From Lyngbya sp. HA4199-MV5 (GTDB taxonomy: Bacteria > Cyanobacteriota > Cyanobacteriia > Leptolyngbyales > Leptolyngbyaceae), in the NCBI GenBank assembly GCA_019359375.1, contig JAHHHL010000001.1, positions 186,001 through 250,000 on the forward strand: DNA of 64,000 nucleotides, written 5' to 3'. Shown piece by piece: positions 39,362 to 48,889 of this stretch. Each line of letters begins with the position of its first letter. Position 1 is the first letter of the stretch. The translations under genes and the position numbers were made by a program. The notes under the pieces were generated by a model. It was not told the origin of the DNA. It saw only the letters and a list, made by a program, of their open reading frames with translations, and made no database searches.

Positions 39362-39799
39362 CTAGATGTAATACATGATGTCGAGTTGTCGTCGGGCGTT
39401 GCATTTTTCGCTAAGGTCTTGCAGGGTGCAGCGCTGTAAAACGGCATTTGCGGCTTGATGCGCTTCTTGCCATACATCCCAGATGACGGCGCTTTCAACC
39501 GTTTTGGGCACAACCTGCGGTTCTGCTGATTGAGCTTCGGCTCCCTCCAGGCATTGGAGCACCTCGAAAAGATTGATCTTCCAGGGTTCACGAGCCAAAA
39601 TGTAGCCGCCTTTTGCCCCTCGCTGCGATCGCACCAAGCCACACCGTCTGAGTGTAGCTAATAATTGCTCCAGGTAGCGATCGGGAATTTGTTGTTGCGC
39701 GGCAATCTGACGAATCTGAAGCGGTTCACCACTGGCGTAATGGGTCGTTAACTCAATGAGCGCCAAAATAGCATATTCGTTTTTGCTTGAGATTTCCAC
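39362..39799 (-). CDS. Rrf2-family regulator, CymR-like, of cysK
   Basis: The 145-residue protein has the Rrf2 winged helix at the N-terminus ([40 protein letters not shown] and [10 protein letters not shown]). Rrf2 members sense Fe-S, NO or, as CymR does, cysteine status. The Cys residues present are not in the spacing usual for an IscR-type cluster. The gene sits 4 bp upstream of cysK. In Firmicutes CymR represses cysteine genes together with CysK, so a similar role is a good hypothesis. The effector is not known. Confidence 0.88.
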   Translation of the reverse strand: MEISSKNEYAILALIELTTHYASGEPLQIRQIAAQQQIPDRYLEQLLATLRRCGLVRSQRGAKGGYILAREPWKINLFEVLQCLEGAEAQSAEPQVVPKTVESAVIWDVWQEAHQAANAVLQRCTLQDLSEKCNARRQLDIMYYI

Positions 39800-40124
39800 G
39801 GCTAAATTTTAATAAACAATAGTTGAAGTTGCCTTCTATACGATTATACTACGGTTCTCCGCTGGGGTTTTCGGATGAACAAAAACAAATCAGCCCCACG
39901 ATCGCAGGGCTGATCTATTCATTGAGGAATGAGAATTTATCAAGGTGTTATTCTCTGCGTAGGGGCGTGGCATTCGGCAGATGGTTCTCGTTAATGGCAA
40001 AAATTGTTTACCGTAGCTTGCTTCCCACAGGGTATGCCGCGCCCTTAAAAGTAAACGGCTGAGGTTGTTGAAGTTATTTAATCCACATTCTAAATACCTT
40101 CAGGACAGCTCAAACGTCACCCAG
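39800..40124. other. Intergenic region between the Rrf2 gene and porin 1
   Basis: The first part (39800-39850) is AT-rich and holds the promoter of the Rrf2-cysK operon. At 40011-40037 lies CCGTAGCTTGCTTCCCACAGGG, the inverted form of a motif seen at 13131-13150 and 27888-27907. An open frame at 39823-40062 runs through this repeat and does not look like a gene. No clear terminator for porin 1 was identified. Confidence 0.4.
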
Positions 40125-41990
40125 CTAGAACGTAAAGGTGGTGCGTAAAACCCCAACGAACACGTCTTCATTGTCGTTGACACCCGGAATCCCGGCGTTT
40201 TGGTTCACGTTGGGAAGATAGATGAGTCCGGGTGTGATTGAAATGTTATCTGTCAACTGGTACTTGTAGAAGACTTCGATGTGGTAAGCAAAATCCTGAC
40301 TCCGGCTGGCAAACGCTGGGCTTAGGTTGGCGTTACCCACATCAATGCCTCTCAGCGTCGGTTCTGCACCCGCAACAATGCCCAGCAAGTTGCCTTTCTT
40401 ACCCAAATCTGGGAAGCCAACCGCGACCGCAAAGTTCCAGATATCAGCATCGCCTAAGCCGATCAGCGTTGCATCGCTATAGCCTACCCAACCATTCACA
40501 ACAAAGCCAGGAGCGGGTCGGAAAGACGCTTCTACCCCAAAGGAGTTGCTTTCGACGGGGAACGATCGCCCTCTTAGCAGGGAATTATTATTCAAGTTGG
40601 CGAACGTCGTACCCGTGCCACCCAGGTTGAAGTTGTTACCAGCCGTCAAACCTGGAGTATTTCGCTCGTAGCCACGCACATAGGTCAAGCCGAGCTTGAA
40701 CCCACCTGTGTTGAAGACTAACTGCGCTAGAGCTGAAAAATTACCATCAAACAGTCCGCCATCCGCTCCAGGGTTGCTGGCAGTATTAGAAAGGTAGCCC
40801 AGATCAAGCTTTAAATTATTGCTGAGTTTAACGTTAAGACCCAGACCTGCGCCCAAGGGACCAATGCGGTAAATTGGGTTGCGCTCAGCAAAGCGAGAGA
40901 TGGCATTCTGACCGCCACCATTGCCTTCAAAGAAGGGGTTCACCGTATCGGCATAGTAGTGATGCAGGGCACCGTTGGCAAAAACCGTCGCCGTGAGATT
41001 GCTCCCGATCGGAAAGCGGTAATCTAAGACATCAACAAAGACGCTATTGCCGCCGTTATTTGAATCAGTGATCGTTCCATCAGCCGCAGGGTTAGCACCG
41101 TCGTAGGGCAGGTTTGCTTCGTTGGTGCGCTGGTAGTTTGCCTGTGCGTTAGGAATAGTGGGATTGCTCAGTAACCGAGTCGCATTACCAGCTTGAAGAC
41201 GCACTCTCAAGCGATCTTTGCCTGTAAAGCTGGAGAGAAAGTTGAGTCGAATGCGATCGTTAAACACCGTATTGGTGCCACCCTGTCTGGGGAAATCACC
41301 AAAGGCATCGGCGATCGTGAAAATCACCTCGCCTGTGAGCTTGGTCGTCGTGGAGAATTGCTGCTTCTCCAACGTTGCCGTCCGCGACTCCAGAGCATCC
41401 ACACGACCACGTAATGTTGCTAGCTCAGCCGCAAATTCTTCTTGCAGCTTTTGTACCGTTAGCAAGTCTTCTTTTTTGACGAGATCAGCAGTGCCAGCGG
41501 CAATGAGTTCATTAATGCGATCCATGCAAGCGTTCAAGCCTGCTGCAAACTCATAACGAGTGGTGGCGCGGTTGCCACGATACGTTTTGTCGGGGTAGCC
41601 CACAATGCAGCCGTAGCGTTCAACCAGCGATTGCAACGCCTGGAATGCCCAGTCAGTGGGTTTCACGTCCGATAGCTGTGATACCGAGGTCACTTGACTT
41701 GCAGCACTGGCGGGAACGGTGCCTTCTGTGCCGTAAATCAGCACCTGGCTTAGAGGCACTGTCGGTGGAGCGGGTACAGGGGTAGCTTCTGCTAGCAGCA
41801 CCGGACTTTCAGGGCGTGCCGATAAAGTTTTGTCTGTCTGCCTTTCAGTCGTGGGTTGCACAAGGGCATCAGCCGCTTCAGTTGCTTTTGCAGCCGGAGC
41901 TATAGTCGCGATCGCAGAAACAACAACGGCAACGCTAAGAAGCGCTGGAGCTGCCAGCAAAGGCTTCCAGAATTGGTTTGACATGATCAT
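40125..41990 (-). CDS. SLH-domain OprB-type porin 1 ('iron uptake porin')
   Basis: The 621-residue outer-membrane protein starts with a signal peptide (about 1-37), then a Pro/Ala-rich stretch. One SLH domain lies at about 98-160 (QLSDVKPTDWAFQALQSLVE), and a short coiled coil at about 165-210 (QEEFAAELATLRGRVDALES). The rest is the 16-strand-type OprB barrel, ending in RTTFTF with the C-terminal Phe used for outer-membrane insertion. Relatives in Synechocystis (Slr1908/Slr1841 group) pass inorganic ions including iron. The start at 41990 has GAGG closely upstream; the frame is open to 42020. It is the last of four paralogues in a row. Confidence 0.9.
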   Translation of the reverse strand: MIMSNQFWKPLLAAPALLSVAVVVSAIATIAPAAKATEAADALVQPTTERQTDKTLSARPESPVLLAEATPVPAPPTVPLSQVLIYGTEGTVPASAASQVTSVSQLSDVKPTDWAFQALQSLVERYGCIVGYPDKTYRGNRATTRYEFAAGLNACMDRINELIAAGTADLVKKEDLLTVQKLQEEFAAELATLRGRVDALESRTATLEKQQFSTTTKLTGEVIFTIADAFGDFPRQGGTNTVFNDRIRLNFLSSFTGKDRLRVRLQAGNATRLLSNPTIPNAQANYQRTNEANLPYDGANPAADGTITDSNNGGNSVFVDVLDYRFPIGSNLTATVFANGALHHYYADTVNPFFEGNGGGQNAISRFAERNPIYRIGPLGAGLGLNVKLSNNLKLDLGYLSNTASNPGADGGLFDGNFSALAQLVFNTGGFKLGLTYVRGYERNTPGLTAGNNFNLGGTGTTFANLNNNSLLRGRSFPVESNSFGVEASFRPAPGFVVNGWVGYSDATLIGLGDADIWNFAVAVGFPDLGKKGNLLGIVAGAEPTLRGIDVGNANLSPAFASRSQDFAYHIEVFYKYQLTDNISITPGLIYLPNVNQNAGIPGVNDNEDVFVGVLRTTFTF

Positions 41991-42142
41991 TTTAATCCTC
42001 ACACTCATGACGCTAACCACATCAGCTAAAGCAGTCCATTCAAGATTGCCGTAGCCTAACGGTTAACTTGCTAAAATCTTACACTCAATAGTTAAAAAGC
42101 GCTTGCAGCCTATGCTGTTTATGCATAGACCCGATGCTGTAA

Positions 42143-42174
42143 CTCAGGGCTGTCATCAATTACTACTACACAGA
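42143..42174 (+). mobile_element. MITE fragment D (left end of the CTAGGG family)
   Basis: About 30 bases (CTCAGGGCTGTCATCAATTA onward) match the left end of copies A and B; the remainder is missing. It lies between porin 1 and the terminator of porin 2. Confidence 0.65.
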
Positions 42175-42197
42175 ATCACTCATCAACGTTCATGCAC

Positions 42198-42227
42198 AAA
42201 AAAGCCCCATCAAAACGGGGCTTTTTT
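42198..42227 (-). terminator. Intrinsic terminator of porin 2
   Basis: The stem AAAAAAGCCCC / GGGGCTTTTTT has an 8-base loop (the last bases pair loosely) and a T-run on the minus strand. It begins 28 bp after the porin 2 stop codon. Confidence 0.88.
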
Positions 42228-42254
42228 CATGAATTAGCTTGAAGCTTGAGCAAC

Positions 42255-44234
42255 CTAGAACGTGAACGTTGTCCGAATAACGCCAACAACTTGAGTGTCG
42301 TTTCTGTTGTTTCCTTCGGGGTTAAACAAGACAAAGACACCAGGTGTAATGGCGATATTGTCCGTCAGGCGGTAGCGGTAGAAGGCTTCCAGATGGAGGG
42401 GCGTGGAACGATCGTCACGACGGAGGCCAGCCGCGTTAATAAAGTCGGTATCAATCACGGTTGGTGCGATACCGAACAGGATGCCGCCCAGGTTGCCTTT
42501 CTTACCCAAATCTGGGAGGGCTAAGTAGCCCATTGCGCTTAAGATCGTTGCGTTATTGCTGTTGCTGCTTTGATGAGCAAACGAGGCGGATGCCCAGCCA
42601 CCGATGATGAGTTTAGGATTAAGCTTAAACTGTACAGAAGCTGCAACGGAGTCTGCTGCTGTCGCGGCACCGTTGAAGGGGTTGGAGGCGTAGTCAGTAC
42701 CCGTACTGCCTGTGAGGTTAACTTTGCCACCATTTGGCTCAGTGCCAGGGTAATACGAGTGAGCATAGGCAAGACCCAACGTTAATGCTTGACTAGGCTG
42801 AAGAACAACCTGAGCCATCGCAGCATAGGAGCCGTTAAACAAACCTCCCTTAGCAGAAGGGTTGTTGCTGCTGACACCGGAAAGATAACCGCCCTCTAAT
42901 CTCACCGCATCATTAAACTTGTAAGCAAATGTAACGCCAGCAGAGCCAGGGTTATTAGGGTTGCTGAGCCGATAGAACGAGTTGAAGCGTCCGAGGCGAG
43001 ATACGGCTCCCGCACCACTACTCTCAAAAGGACTCAAACTGCTGATCATTCCATCTTGAGGCTCATCATTGAGTGCATCAATTTGGACGGTGAGTTTGTC
43101 ACCCAACGGGAAGCGGTAGAACAGCTTGTCGATTTGAACCGCATTGCCCTCGTTGCCGTCAAATCCCAGGCGGGTTTCGTTGGTGCCTGTAAAAGCACCG
43201 TTAAAGGGAGTGGTGTTCCGAGCCTGTAGTCGAGTCCGCAGACGATCCTTGCCAGTGAAACTGGTATCAAGCGACAGCCGTACCCGATCGCTGAAGATCG
43301 TCTGGGTTTGATCCCTTCGCAAGGCATTCGCGTTCCCCGCATTAACACCATTTACAGCGAGGAAGGAATTGTTGCCCGTGCGGGTCGCCCGATCGCCGAA
43401 CGTATCTGCGATCGAGAAAATGACTTCACCGCTTAGCTTTGTGGTGGTCGAGAACTGCTGTTTCTCCAAAGTCGCCGTTCGTGCTTCCACCGCATCCACA
43501 CGACCACGCAACGTTGCCAACTCTGCCGCAAACTCTTCTTGCAGCTTTTGCACAACCAGCAGATCTTCTTTTTTGACTAAATCAGCCGTGCCAGCCGCAA
43601 TCAGCTCATTCACCCGATCCATACAAGCATTGAGACCCGCCGCAAACTCGTAGCGACTGAGCGCCCGGTTGCCGCGATAGGTTTTATCGGGATAGCCCAC
43701 AATGCAACCATAGCGTTCAACCAGCGATTGCAACGCTTGAAATGCCCAGTCAGTCGGTCTCACGTCTGAAAGCTGCGATACAGAGGTCACTTGACCAACC
43801 ATATTTGTGGACGTGTTGCCTTCAGCAGTATAAGCAGCGATCTGACTAAGCGTTGCGGTTGGTGGCGTTGGCTGAGGTGACGGGTCTGACGCGATCGTCT
43901 CAGGTGTTTGGCTCACCGACTGCACAGACGCTACCGTTTGTGCAACTACACTGCCTTCGACGCTATAGGCAGCCATTGGATCAAGGGTCGAGGCAGGCGG
44001 CGATGGTTGAGGCAAGGCGGCAGCAATGCTGACCCCAGTCGCCTGGTTTGTCGGACGCAAAGACACTGCATTCGCCACATCCGTAGCGTGATCAATCGTT
44101 GCCGCTGGTAAAGTAGCATCCGTCGCTTCAGCCGCTTGCACAGCGATACTGTTACCCGCGATCGCAGACGCTGCCGCCGTAGCACTCAGAAGTGCTGGAG
44201 CTACCAGCAACCTTTTCCAAGACTGATTTAACAT
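42255..44234 (-). CDS. SLH-domain OprB-type porin 2
   Basis: The 659-residue paralogue has a signal peptide (about 1-36), SLH domain at about 155-215, coiled coil at about 220-265, and an OprB barrel ending VIRTTFTF. It is longer than its neighbours because the linker before SLH contains a repeat: MAAYSVEGSVVAQTVASVQS near 86 and IAAYTAEGNTSTNMVGQVTS near 132 are related copies. The ATG at 44234 has GAGAGGG six bases upstream; an open frame to 44264 is not supported. A terminator follows the gene, so it is probably a single transcript. Confidence 0.9.
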   Translation of the reverse strand: MLNQSWKRLLVAPALLSATAAASAIAGNSIAVQAAEATDATLPAATIDHATDVANAVSLRPTNQATGVSIAAALPQPSPPASTLDPMAAYSVEGSVVAQTVASVQSVSQTPETIASDPSPQPTPPTATLSQIAAYTAEGNTSTNMVGQVTSVSQLSDVRPTDWAFQALQSLVERYGCIVGYPDKTYRGNRALSRYEFAAGLNACMDRVNELIAAGTADLVKKEDLLVVQKLQEEFAAELATLRGRVDAVEARTATLEKQQFSTTTKLSGEVIFSIADTFGDRATRTGNNSFLAVNGVNAGNANALRRDQTQTIFSDRVRLSLDTSFTGKDRLRTRLQARNTTPFNGAFTGTNETRLGFDGNEGNAVQIDKLFYRFPLGDKLTVQIDALNDEPQDGMISSLSPFESSGAGAVSRLGRFNSFYRLSNPNNPGSAGVTFAYKFNDAVRLEGGYLSGVSSNNPSAKGGLFNGSYAAMAQVVLQPSQALTLGLAYAHSYYPGTEPNGGKVNLTGSTGTDYASNPFNGAATAADSVAASVQFKLNPKLIIGGWASASFAHQSSNSNNATILSAMGYLALPDLGKKGNLGGILFGIAPTVIDTDFINAAGLRRDDRSTPLHLEAFYRYRLTDNIAITPGVFVLFNPEGNNRNDTQVVGVIRTTFTF

Positions 44235-44426
44235 GGTTAACCCTCTCCTCCACACCGTTCGCATTGAGATACAGACATCACATACAGGTTGGTGAATGCA
44301 CTCAGGGTGTTCTAACCCTACTCACCTTACGCGTCTGCTCCACGCGATCCGGACGTTCTCAATGCGCACACTTAACGCTCATCACAGTGCCCCTTTAAGC
44401 CTGATCAGCAACATACGGCTAGACGC

Positions 44427-44454
44427 AAAAAAGCCCCGCTCACGCGGGGCTTTT
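44427..44454 (-). terminator. Intrinsic terminator of porin 3
   Basis: The stem AAAAGCCCCGC / GCGGGGCTTTT has a 4-base loop. It is followed by A/T-rich sequence, located 29 bp after the porin 3 stop codon. Confidence 0.88.
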
Positions 44455-44483
44455 CGATGGATTTGATTCAGTGACCTAACAAC

Positions 44484-46283
44484 TTAGAACGTGAAGGTCG
44501 TCCGAAGCACGCCAACATATTGAGTCGCGTTGTCGTTGTTCCCTTCTGGGTTGAAGAGCACAATGACACCAGGTGTAATCGCAATGTTGTTCGTCAGTTG
44601 ATAGCGATACAGGGCTTCCACATGGAATGTGGTGTCGTCGTCATAGCGGCGAATACCCGCAGCATTGCGGAAATCGTTGCCAGTCACCTTCGCTGGAACA
44701 CCAACGATAATGCCGCCCAGGTTGCCTTTCTTACCCAAATCAGGAAATGCTAAATAGACAGCGCCAGTGTAAATCTCTGCCTCATTGCTACTCCGCCCCT
44801 GATAGGCTTTGTAGTAGCCAAACCAGCCTCCAATAATAAACTGAGGACTCAGGCGGAAGTTTACCTGGGCACCAAAGGTATCAACCGATGTAGGATTAGC
44901 GGTGAATGGGGTAGACGCATAGGCGCTACCCGTGCTTGCCGATACGTTGACATTACCACCGGGGTAGTAAGAACGAACGTAGGACAACGCAATTTCAAGG
45001 GGCTTGGCTGGTCTAATGACCACTTGCCCGATCGCGGAGTAAGCACCATTAAATAGACCATTTTTAGGGCTTGGGTCGTTGCTGTCGGTATCCGATGTGA
45101 AACCACCTTGCAAGCTCAACGCAGGACCAAACTTGTAATCAAACGTAAGCCCAGCGCCCGCTGCACCACTTCGCAGCGTTGAGTTGAGTCGTCCAAAACG
45201 AGACAACGCTCCGGCACCACTGGGTGTAAAGGGGCTAAGGCTAGTGACGAGACCATCGTAGAACTCGTTCTTGACAGCATCAACCTGAACACGGAGGTTA
45301 TCGCCAAGTGGGAAACGATAGTACAGCTCATCAATCCCAAAGGCATTATTGCCACCATCATCAAACCCCAGACGGGTTTCGTTAGTGCCGGTGAAGGCAC
45401 CGCTGAAGGACGTAAAGTTACCAGCTTGTAGACGAGTCCGCAGCCGATCCTTACCCGTGAAGCTTGTATCAAAGTTTAGACGAACACGATTGGCAAAAGT
45501 AGTTTGCGTTTGATCATCTTCTAAACGACCTTCGTTGCCCGCGTTCACGCCAGCAAGAAAACCATTGCGACCGTTGCGGGTAGCCCGATCACCAAAGGTA
45601 TCGGCAACAGCAAAGACCACTTCTCCAGCCAGCTTCGTGGTGGTAGAGAACTGCTGTTTCTCCAGAGTCGCTGTCCGCGCTTCTAGCGCATCCACACGAC
45701 CACGGAGGGTTGCCAGCTCTGCCGCAAACTCTTCTTGCAGCTTTTGTACCGCCAGCAAGTCTTCTTTCTTCACCAGATCAGCGGTGCCAGCGGCAATGAG
45801 TTCATTAATGCGATCCATGCAGGCATTCAAGCCAGCCGCAAACTCATAGCGGCTCAACGCCCGGTTGCCACGGTAGGTCTTGTCAGGATAGCCCACAATA
45901 CAGCCGTAGCGTTCCACCAGCGATTGCAGTGCCTGGAACGCCCAATCAGTTGGTCTTACGTCTGAGAGCTGTGAGACCGAAGTGACTTGACCAACAATCC
46001 CTGTAGAAGCAGCGCCTTCACTATAACCAGCGACCTGATTCAAAGACGCTGTAGGAGCAGTTGGCTGAGCTTGCGAAACCGAAGCATCAGCAACAATTGC
46101 TGGACTTTCAGGCAGAGGAGCTTGGCTAGCAGTAAGCTCAACAGTCGCTGCCTTGGGTGCAGCAGTAGCCGTTTCGGCAGCATTCACAGCCGCATTAGAA
46201 CCCACGATCGCAGAAGCGACAACAGTAGCACCCAGGAGGGTTGGAGCCGCTAGCAGAGACTTCCAAATAGTTTTCGACATCAT
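44484..46283 (-). CDS. SLH-domain OprB-type porin 3
   Basis: The 599-residue paralogue has a signal peptide (MMSKTIWKSLLAAPTLLG), a short linker, an SLH domain at about 90-155 (VGYPDKTYRGNRALSRYEF), coiled coil at about 160-205 and an OprB barrel ending VLRTTFTF. It is closest in style to porin 2 (both have DTFGDRATRNG-type and FDTSFTGKDRLRTRLQA segments), which suggests a recent duplication of that pair. The ATG at 46283 was chosen by comparison with porins 1 and 2; a GTG at 46298 is also in frame. A strong terminator follows. Confidence 0.9.
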   Translation of the reverse strand: MMSKTIWKSLLAAPTLLGATVVASAIVGSNAAVNAAETATAAPKAATVELTASQAPLPESPAIVADASVSQAQPTAPTASLNQVAGYSEGAASTGIVGQVTSVSQLSDVRPTDWAFQALQSLVERYGCIVGYPDKTYRGNRALSRYEFAAGLNACMDRINELIAAGTADLVKKEDLLAVQKLQEEFAAELATLRGRVDALEARTATLEKQQFSTTTKLAGEVVFAVADTFGDRATRNGRNGFLAGVNAGNEGRLEDDQTQTTFANRVRLNFDTSFTGKDRLRTRLQAGNFTSFSGAFTGTNETRLGFDDGGNNAFGIDELYYRFPLGDNLRVQVDAVKNEFYDGLVTSLSPFTPSGAGALSRFGRLNSTLRSGAAGAGLTFDYKFGPALSLQGGFTSDTDSNDPSPKNGLFNGAYSAIGQVVIRPAKPLEIALSYVRSYYPGGNVNVSASTGSAYASTPFTANPTSVDTFGAQVNFRLSPQFIIGGWFGYYKAYQGRSSNEAEIYTGAVYLAFPDLGKKGNLGGIIVGVPAKVTGNDFRNAAGIRRYDDDTTFHVEALYRYQLTNNIAITPGVIVLFNPEGNNDNATQYVGVLRTTFTF

Positions 46284-46628
46284 TGCTTTCACACTCACAC
46301 CTTAAATACAAACGAATCTATGGACAGAAAAGCCATCAAGGCAATGCTGACTGACCGACCAGCTAGAAATTCTTAAGGGTGAAACCGCTTAAGAACAGTG
46401 CAAGCGAACCTCAGAGATAACCTCTGGAGTGCCTTTAGCTCAGTCACCTTTAGCTCGGTCATTAGAAAGCGCTTACCCATTTCTCCAACCATTATCAGAG
46501 ACGATGGTTAACGTAACTTTAAAGATATACACCTTTTCAGAACCAGTTTTTAGCGATCGAGTTGGAAAAACAGGAAAATTTTTGAATTTTCAGTTACAAG
46601 CACTACGACCACACGAAAACATTCTTCT

Positions 46629-46659
46629 CAAAAAAAAGCTCTCCCAGAAGGAAGAGCTT
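46629..46659 (-). terminator. Intrinsic terminator of porin 4
   Basis: On the minus strand the stem AAGCTCT / AGAGCTT has a 10-base loop and is followed by a run of eight T. It lies about 75 bp after the porin 4 stop codon. An open frame on the plus strand through this region is therefore unlikely to be a gene. Confidence 0.8.
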
Positions 46660-46732
46660 ACAAAAGTTGAATCGTTAAAACTTCGTCAGGAAGCTTGCGA
46701 AACACTCTACGAGCAGCCACTATCAGCAGCTA

Positions 46733-48580
46733 CTAGAACGTGAAGGTCGTTCTGAGCGTACCAATCAGAGCATCGGTGTCTCCATTACCCTGAGCAGGGT
46801 TAATGACATAGATGACACCAGGCGTGATCGAGATGTTATCGCTCAGTTGGTATCTGTAGAAGGCTTCAAAGTGAAGCGGTTGGACGTTTGTGCCCTGACC
46901 AAACTTTCTGGAGTTACCCAGATATGGCTCAACCCCAGCAGACAACCCTAGTAGGTTACCTTTCTTGAGGAAATCAGCAAACGCAAGACCAACCCCATAA
47001 GACCAGATTTCGCCTCGACCAACACCATCACCAGGCTTGTTCGCTTCGACGTAGGTACCAAACGCGTTCAGCGAGATGGTTCTACCCAAATTCAAAGAAC
47101 CCGAAAGACCAAACGCGTTAACTGTTGTTGAGGTGAATTGTCCGGCTTTGCTGCCTGCTACGTTAGTAAAGGCAAAGTTACCTGCTGTGGTACCTTCAAC
47201 GGGTGCGCCGCCGCCAGTATCAAAGATAGCGCCGCGACGATAGGCGTTGACGTAGGTTGCACCGATCGAGAAGAAGTCTGTCTTGTAAGCAACCTGAGCC
47301 AGAGCAGAGTAGCTTCCGTTGAACAAACCAGCTTTATCAGCAGGGTTGTTTGCTCCCAGACCAACCGTGGTAAGCGTCGAGTTGTCAGCCAGGTAGCCAA
47401 GGCTCAACTTGAAGCCTTTAGCGACATCAAAGTTGATGCCGATACCCGAACCGCCGCCAATGTTGTAAATGGGGTTGCGCTGAGGGAAGAAACCAATGGG
47501 ACCAGAACCACTATCAAACCCTTCCATCAAACCAGCCTGGGTGGGAGCGTAGTCGTACTGAAGACCCGCAAAGGCAGGGATGTAAACGTTGATTTTTTCG
47601 CCCAGCGGGAAGTAGTAAGCGACCCAGTCAGCAAAAACCTGGTTGCCACCTGTGCTACCAAACTGAAAGCTTTGTAGACCAATACCACCTGTTGCACCCT
47701 GGTAGGTAAAGGGCACGAAGTTACCAGCGGCAAGACGAGTAATCAACAGATCCTTACCCGTGAAGCTGGTGTTGAGTGACAAACGAACCCGGTCTTGGAA
47801 GACAGTGTTGTTATTGAACGGCTGTCTAAATTCGTCGGTGACACCAAAGATGACTTCACCCGCCAGCTTGGTGGTGGTGGAGAACTGCTGTTTTTCCAGG
47901 GTTGCAGTGCGAGCTTCCAGGGAGTCAACGCGACCACGCAACGTCGCTAATTCAGCCGCAAACTCTTCTTGCAGCTTTTGCAAGACGGCTAGGTCTTCTT
48001 TTTTGACTAAATCAGCCGTACCAGCCGCAATCAGCTCGTTGACGCGATCAAGGCAAGCATTCAAACCAGCCGCAAATTCATAACGCGTTGTAGCGCGGTT
48101 GCCTCGGTAGGTGCGATCGGGATAGCCCGCAATACAGCCATAACGCTCAACCAGCGATTGCAATGCCTGAAACGCCCAGTCTGTCGGCTTAACGTCAGAT
48201 AGTTGAGAAACAGACGTTACCTGGCTAGCATTCGATGAACGACCTTCGCGGGTGTAGCGATTGATCTGATTCAAAGAGCTATCAGCGGCTTCAGGAGCAG
48301 GGCTGGCTGCTTCAGGAGCAGGACTAGCTGCTTGAGGAGCAGGGCTAGCGACTTCTGCTGGTGTAGAAGCAACTTGCACGGGTACGATCTTCTGACCGAA
48401 GCTGATTGTCGAAGGATTCGATGCTGCATCTACCGACAGAGGCTGCAATGCAGAAGCTTGAGGCTGAACAGCTTCGTTCACCGCTTTTGCTTCCGTTGCC
48501 ATTGCAGATGCAGAAACCGTTAAAGCAGCAGCAAGAACGGCAGGGCTGACTAGCAGCGATTTCAAAAATACGTTTGACAT
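46733..48580 (-). CDS. SLH-domain OprB-type porin 4
   Basis: This 615-residue protein is the first gene of the array in transcription order and the most divergent. It has a signal peptide (about 1-28, SASAMA), then a linker with repeated APQAASPAPEAASPAPEAAD. The SLH domain is at about 128-190 (CIAGYPDRTYRGNRATTRYE), followed by a coiled coil and an OprB barrel ending TLRTTFTF. AGGAGAA lies 12 bases before the ATG. The SLH domain should bind peptidoglycan-linked polymer while the barrel sits in the outer membrane. Confidence 0.9.
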   Translation of the reverse strand: MSNVFLKSLLVSPAVLAAALTVSASAMATEAKAVNEAVQPQASALQPLSVDAASNPSTISFGQKIVPVQVASTPAEVASPAPQAASPAPEAASPAPEAADSSLNQINRYTREGRSSNASQVTSVSQLSDVKPTDWAFQALQSLVERYGCIAGYPDRTYRGNRATTRYEFAAGLNACLDRVNELIAAGTADLVKKEDLAVLQKLQEEFAAELATLRGRVDSLEARTATLEKQQFSTTTKLAGEVIFGVTDEFRQPFNNNTVFQDRVRLSLNTSFTGKDLLITRLAAGNFVPFTYQGATGGIGLQSFQFGSTGGNQVFADWVAYYFPLGEKINVYIPAFAGLQYDYAPTQAGLMEGFDSGSGPIGFFPQRNPIYNIGGGSGIGINFDVAKGFKLSLGYLADNSTLTTVGLGANNPADKAGLFNGSYSALAQVAYKTDFFSIGATYVNAYRRGAIFDTGGGAPVEGTTAGNFAFTNVAGSKAGQFTSTTVNAFGLSGSLNLGRTISLNAFGTYVEANKPGDGVGRGEIWSYGVGLAFADFLKKGNLLGLSAGVEPYLGNSRKFGQGTNVQPLHFEAFYRYQLSDNISITPGVIYVINPAQGNGDTDALIGTLRTTFTF

Positions 48581-48889
48581 GACTTTAATTTGTTCTCCTC
48601 ACACCGATATAGAACGACTGTCAAGGTCTTCTATCGTTATACGCAAACAGTCTAACAAGCTGACGCACTCAAGCGTAATCCAGATTAATTTCTGGTGCAA
48701 GCGCATTTTGTGCTGCTCACTACACTTTCCAAACATCATACCGAATCTTTTGCCTCCTGTCTTGGAAGTTGTGGAATCTTTAAGCACGATAAATTTATGG
48801 CTTGAGATTGCGTGGCTGGAAGTGCTTTAAGCGCCATACGGTTCATCTTGGTCTAAAGGGGCGGTCTGGCGGCAGCGTTTAGGAAGAGC
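48581..48889. other. Intergenic region upstream of porin 4
   Basis: This 309-base AT-rich stretch lies between the amidase stop and the porin 4 start and holds the porin promoter. The frame at 48579-48830 does not look like a protein. I saw no Fur-box-like dyad and no repeat. Confidence 0.35.

Noticed and set aside
39823-40062. Plus-strand frame of 79 codons
   Set aside because: It runs through the CCGTAGCTTGCTTCCCAC dispersed repeat and the Rrf2 promoter region; it does not look like a gene.
46429-46743. Plus-strand frame of 104 codons after porin 4
   Set aside because: It runs through the intrinsic terminator of porin 4 and overlaps the porin end; composition is not protein-like.
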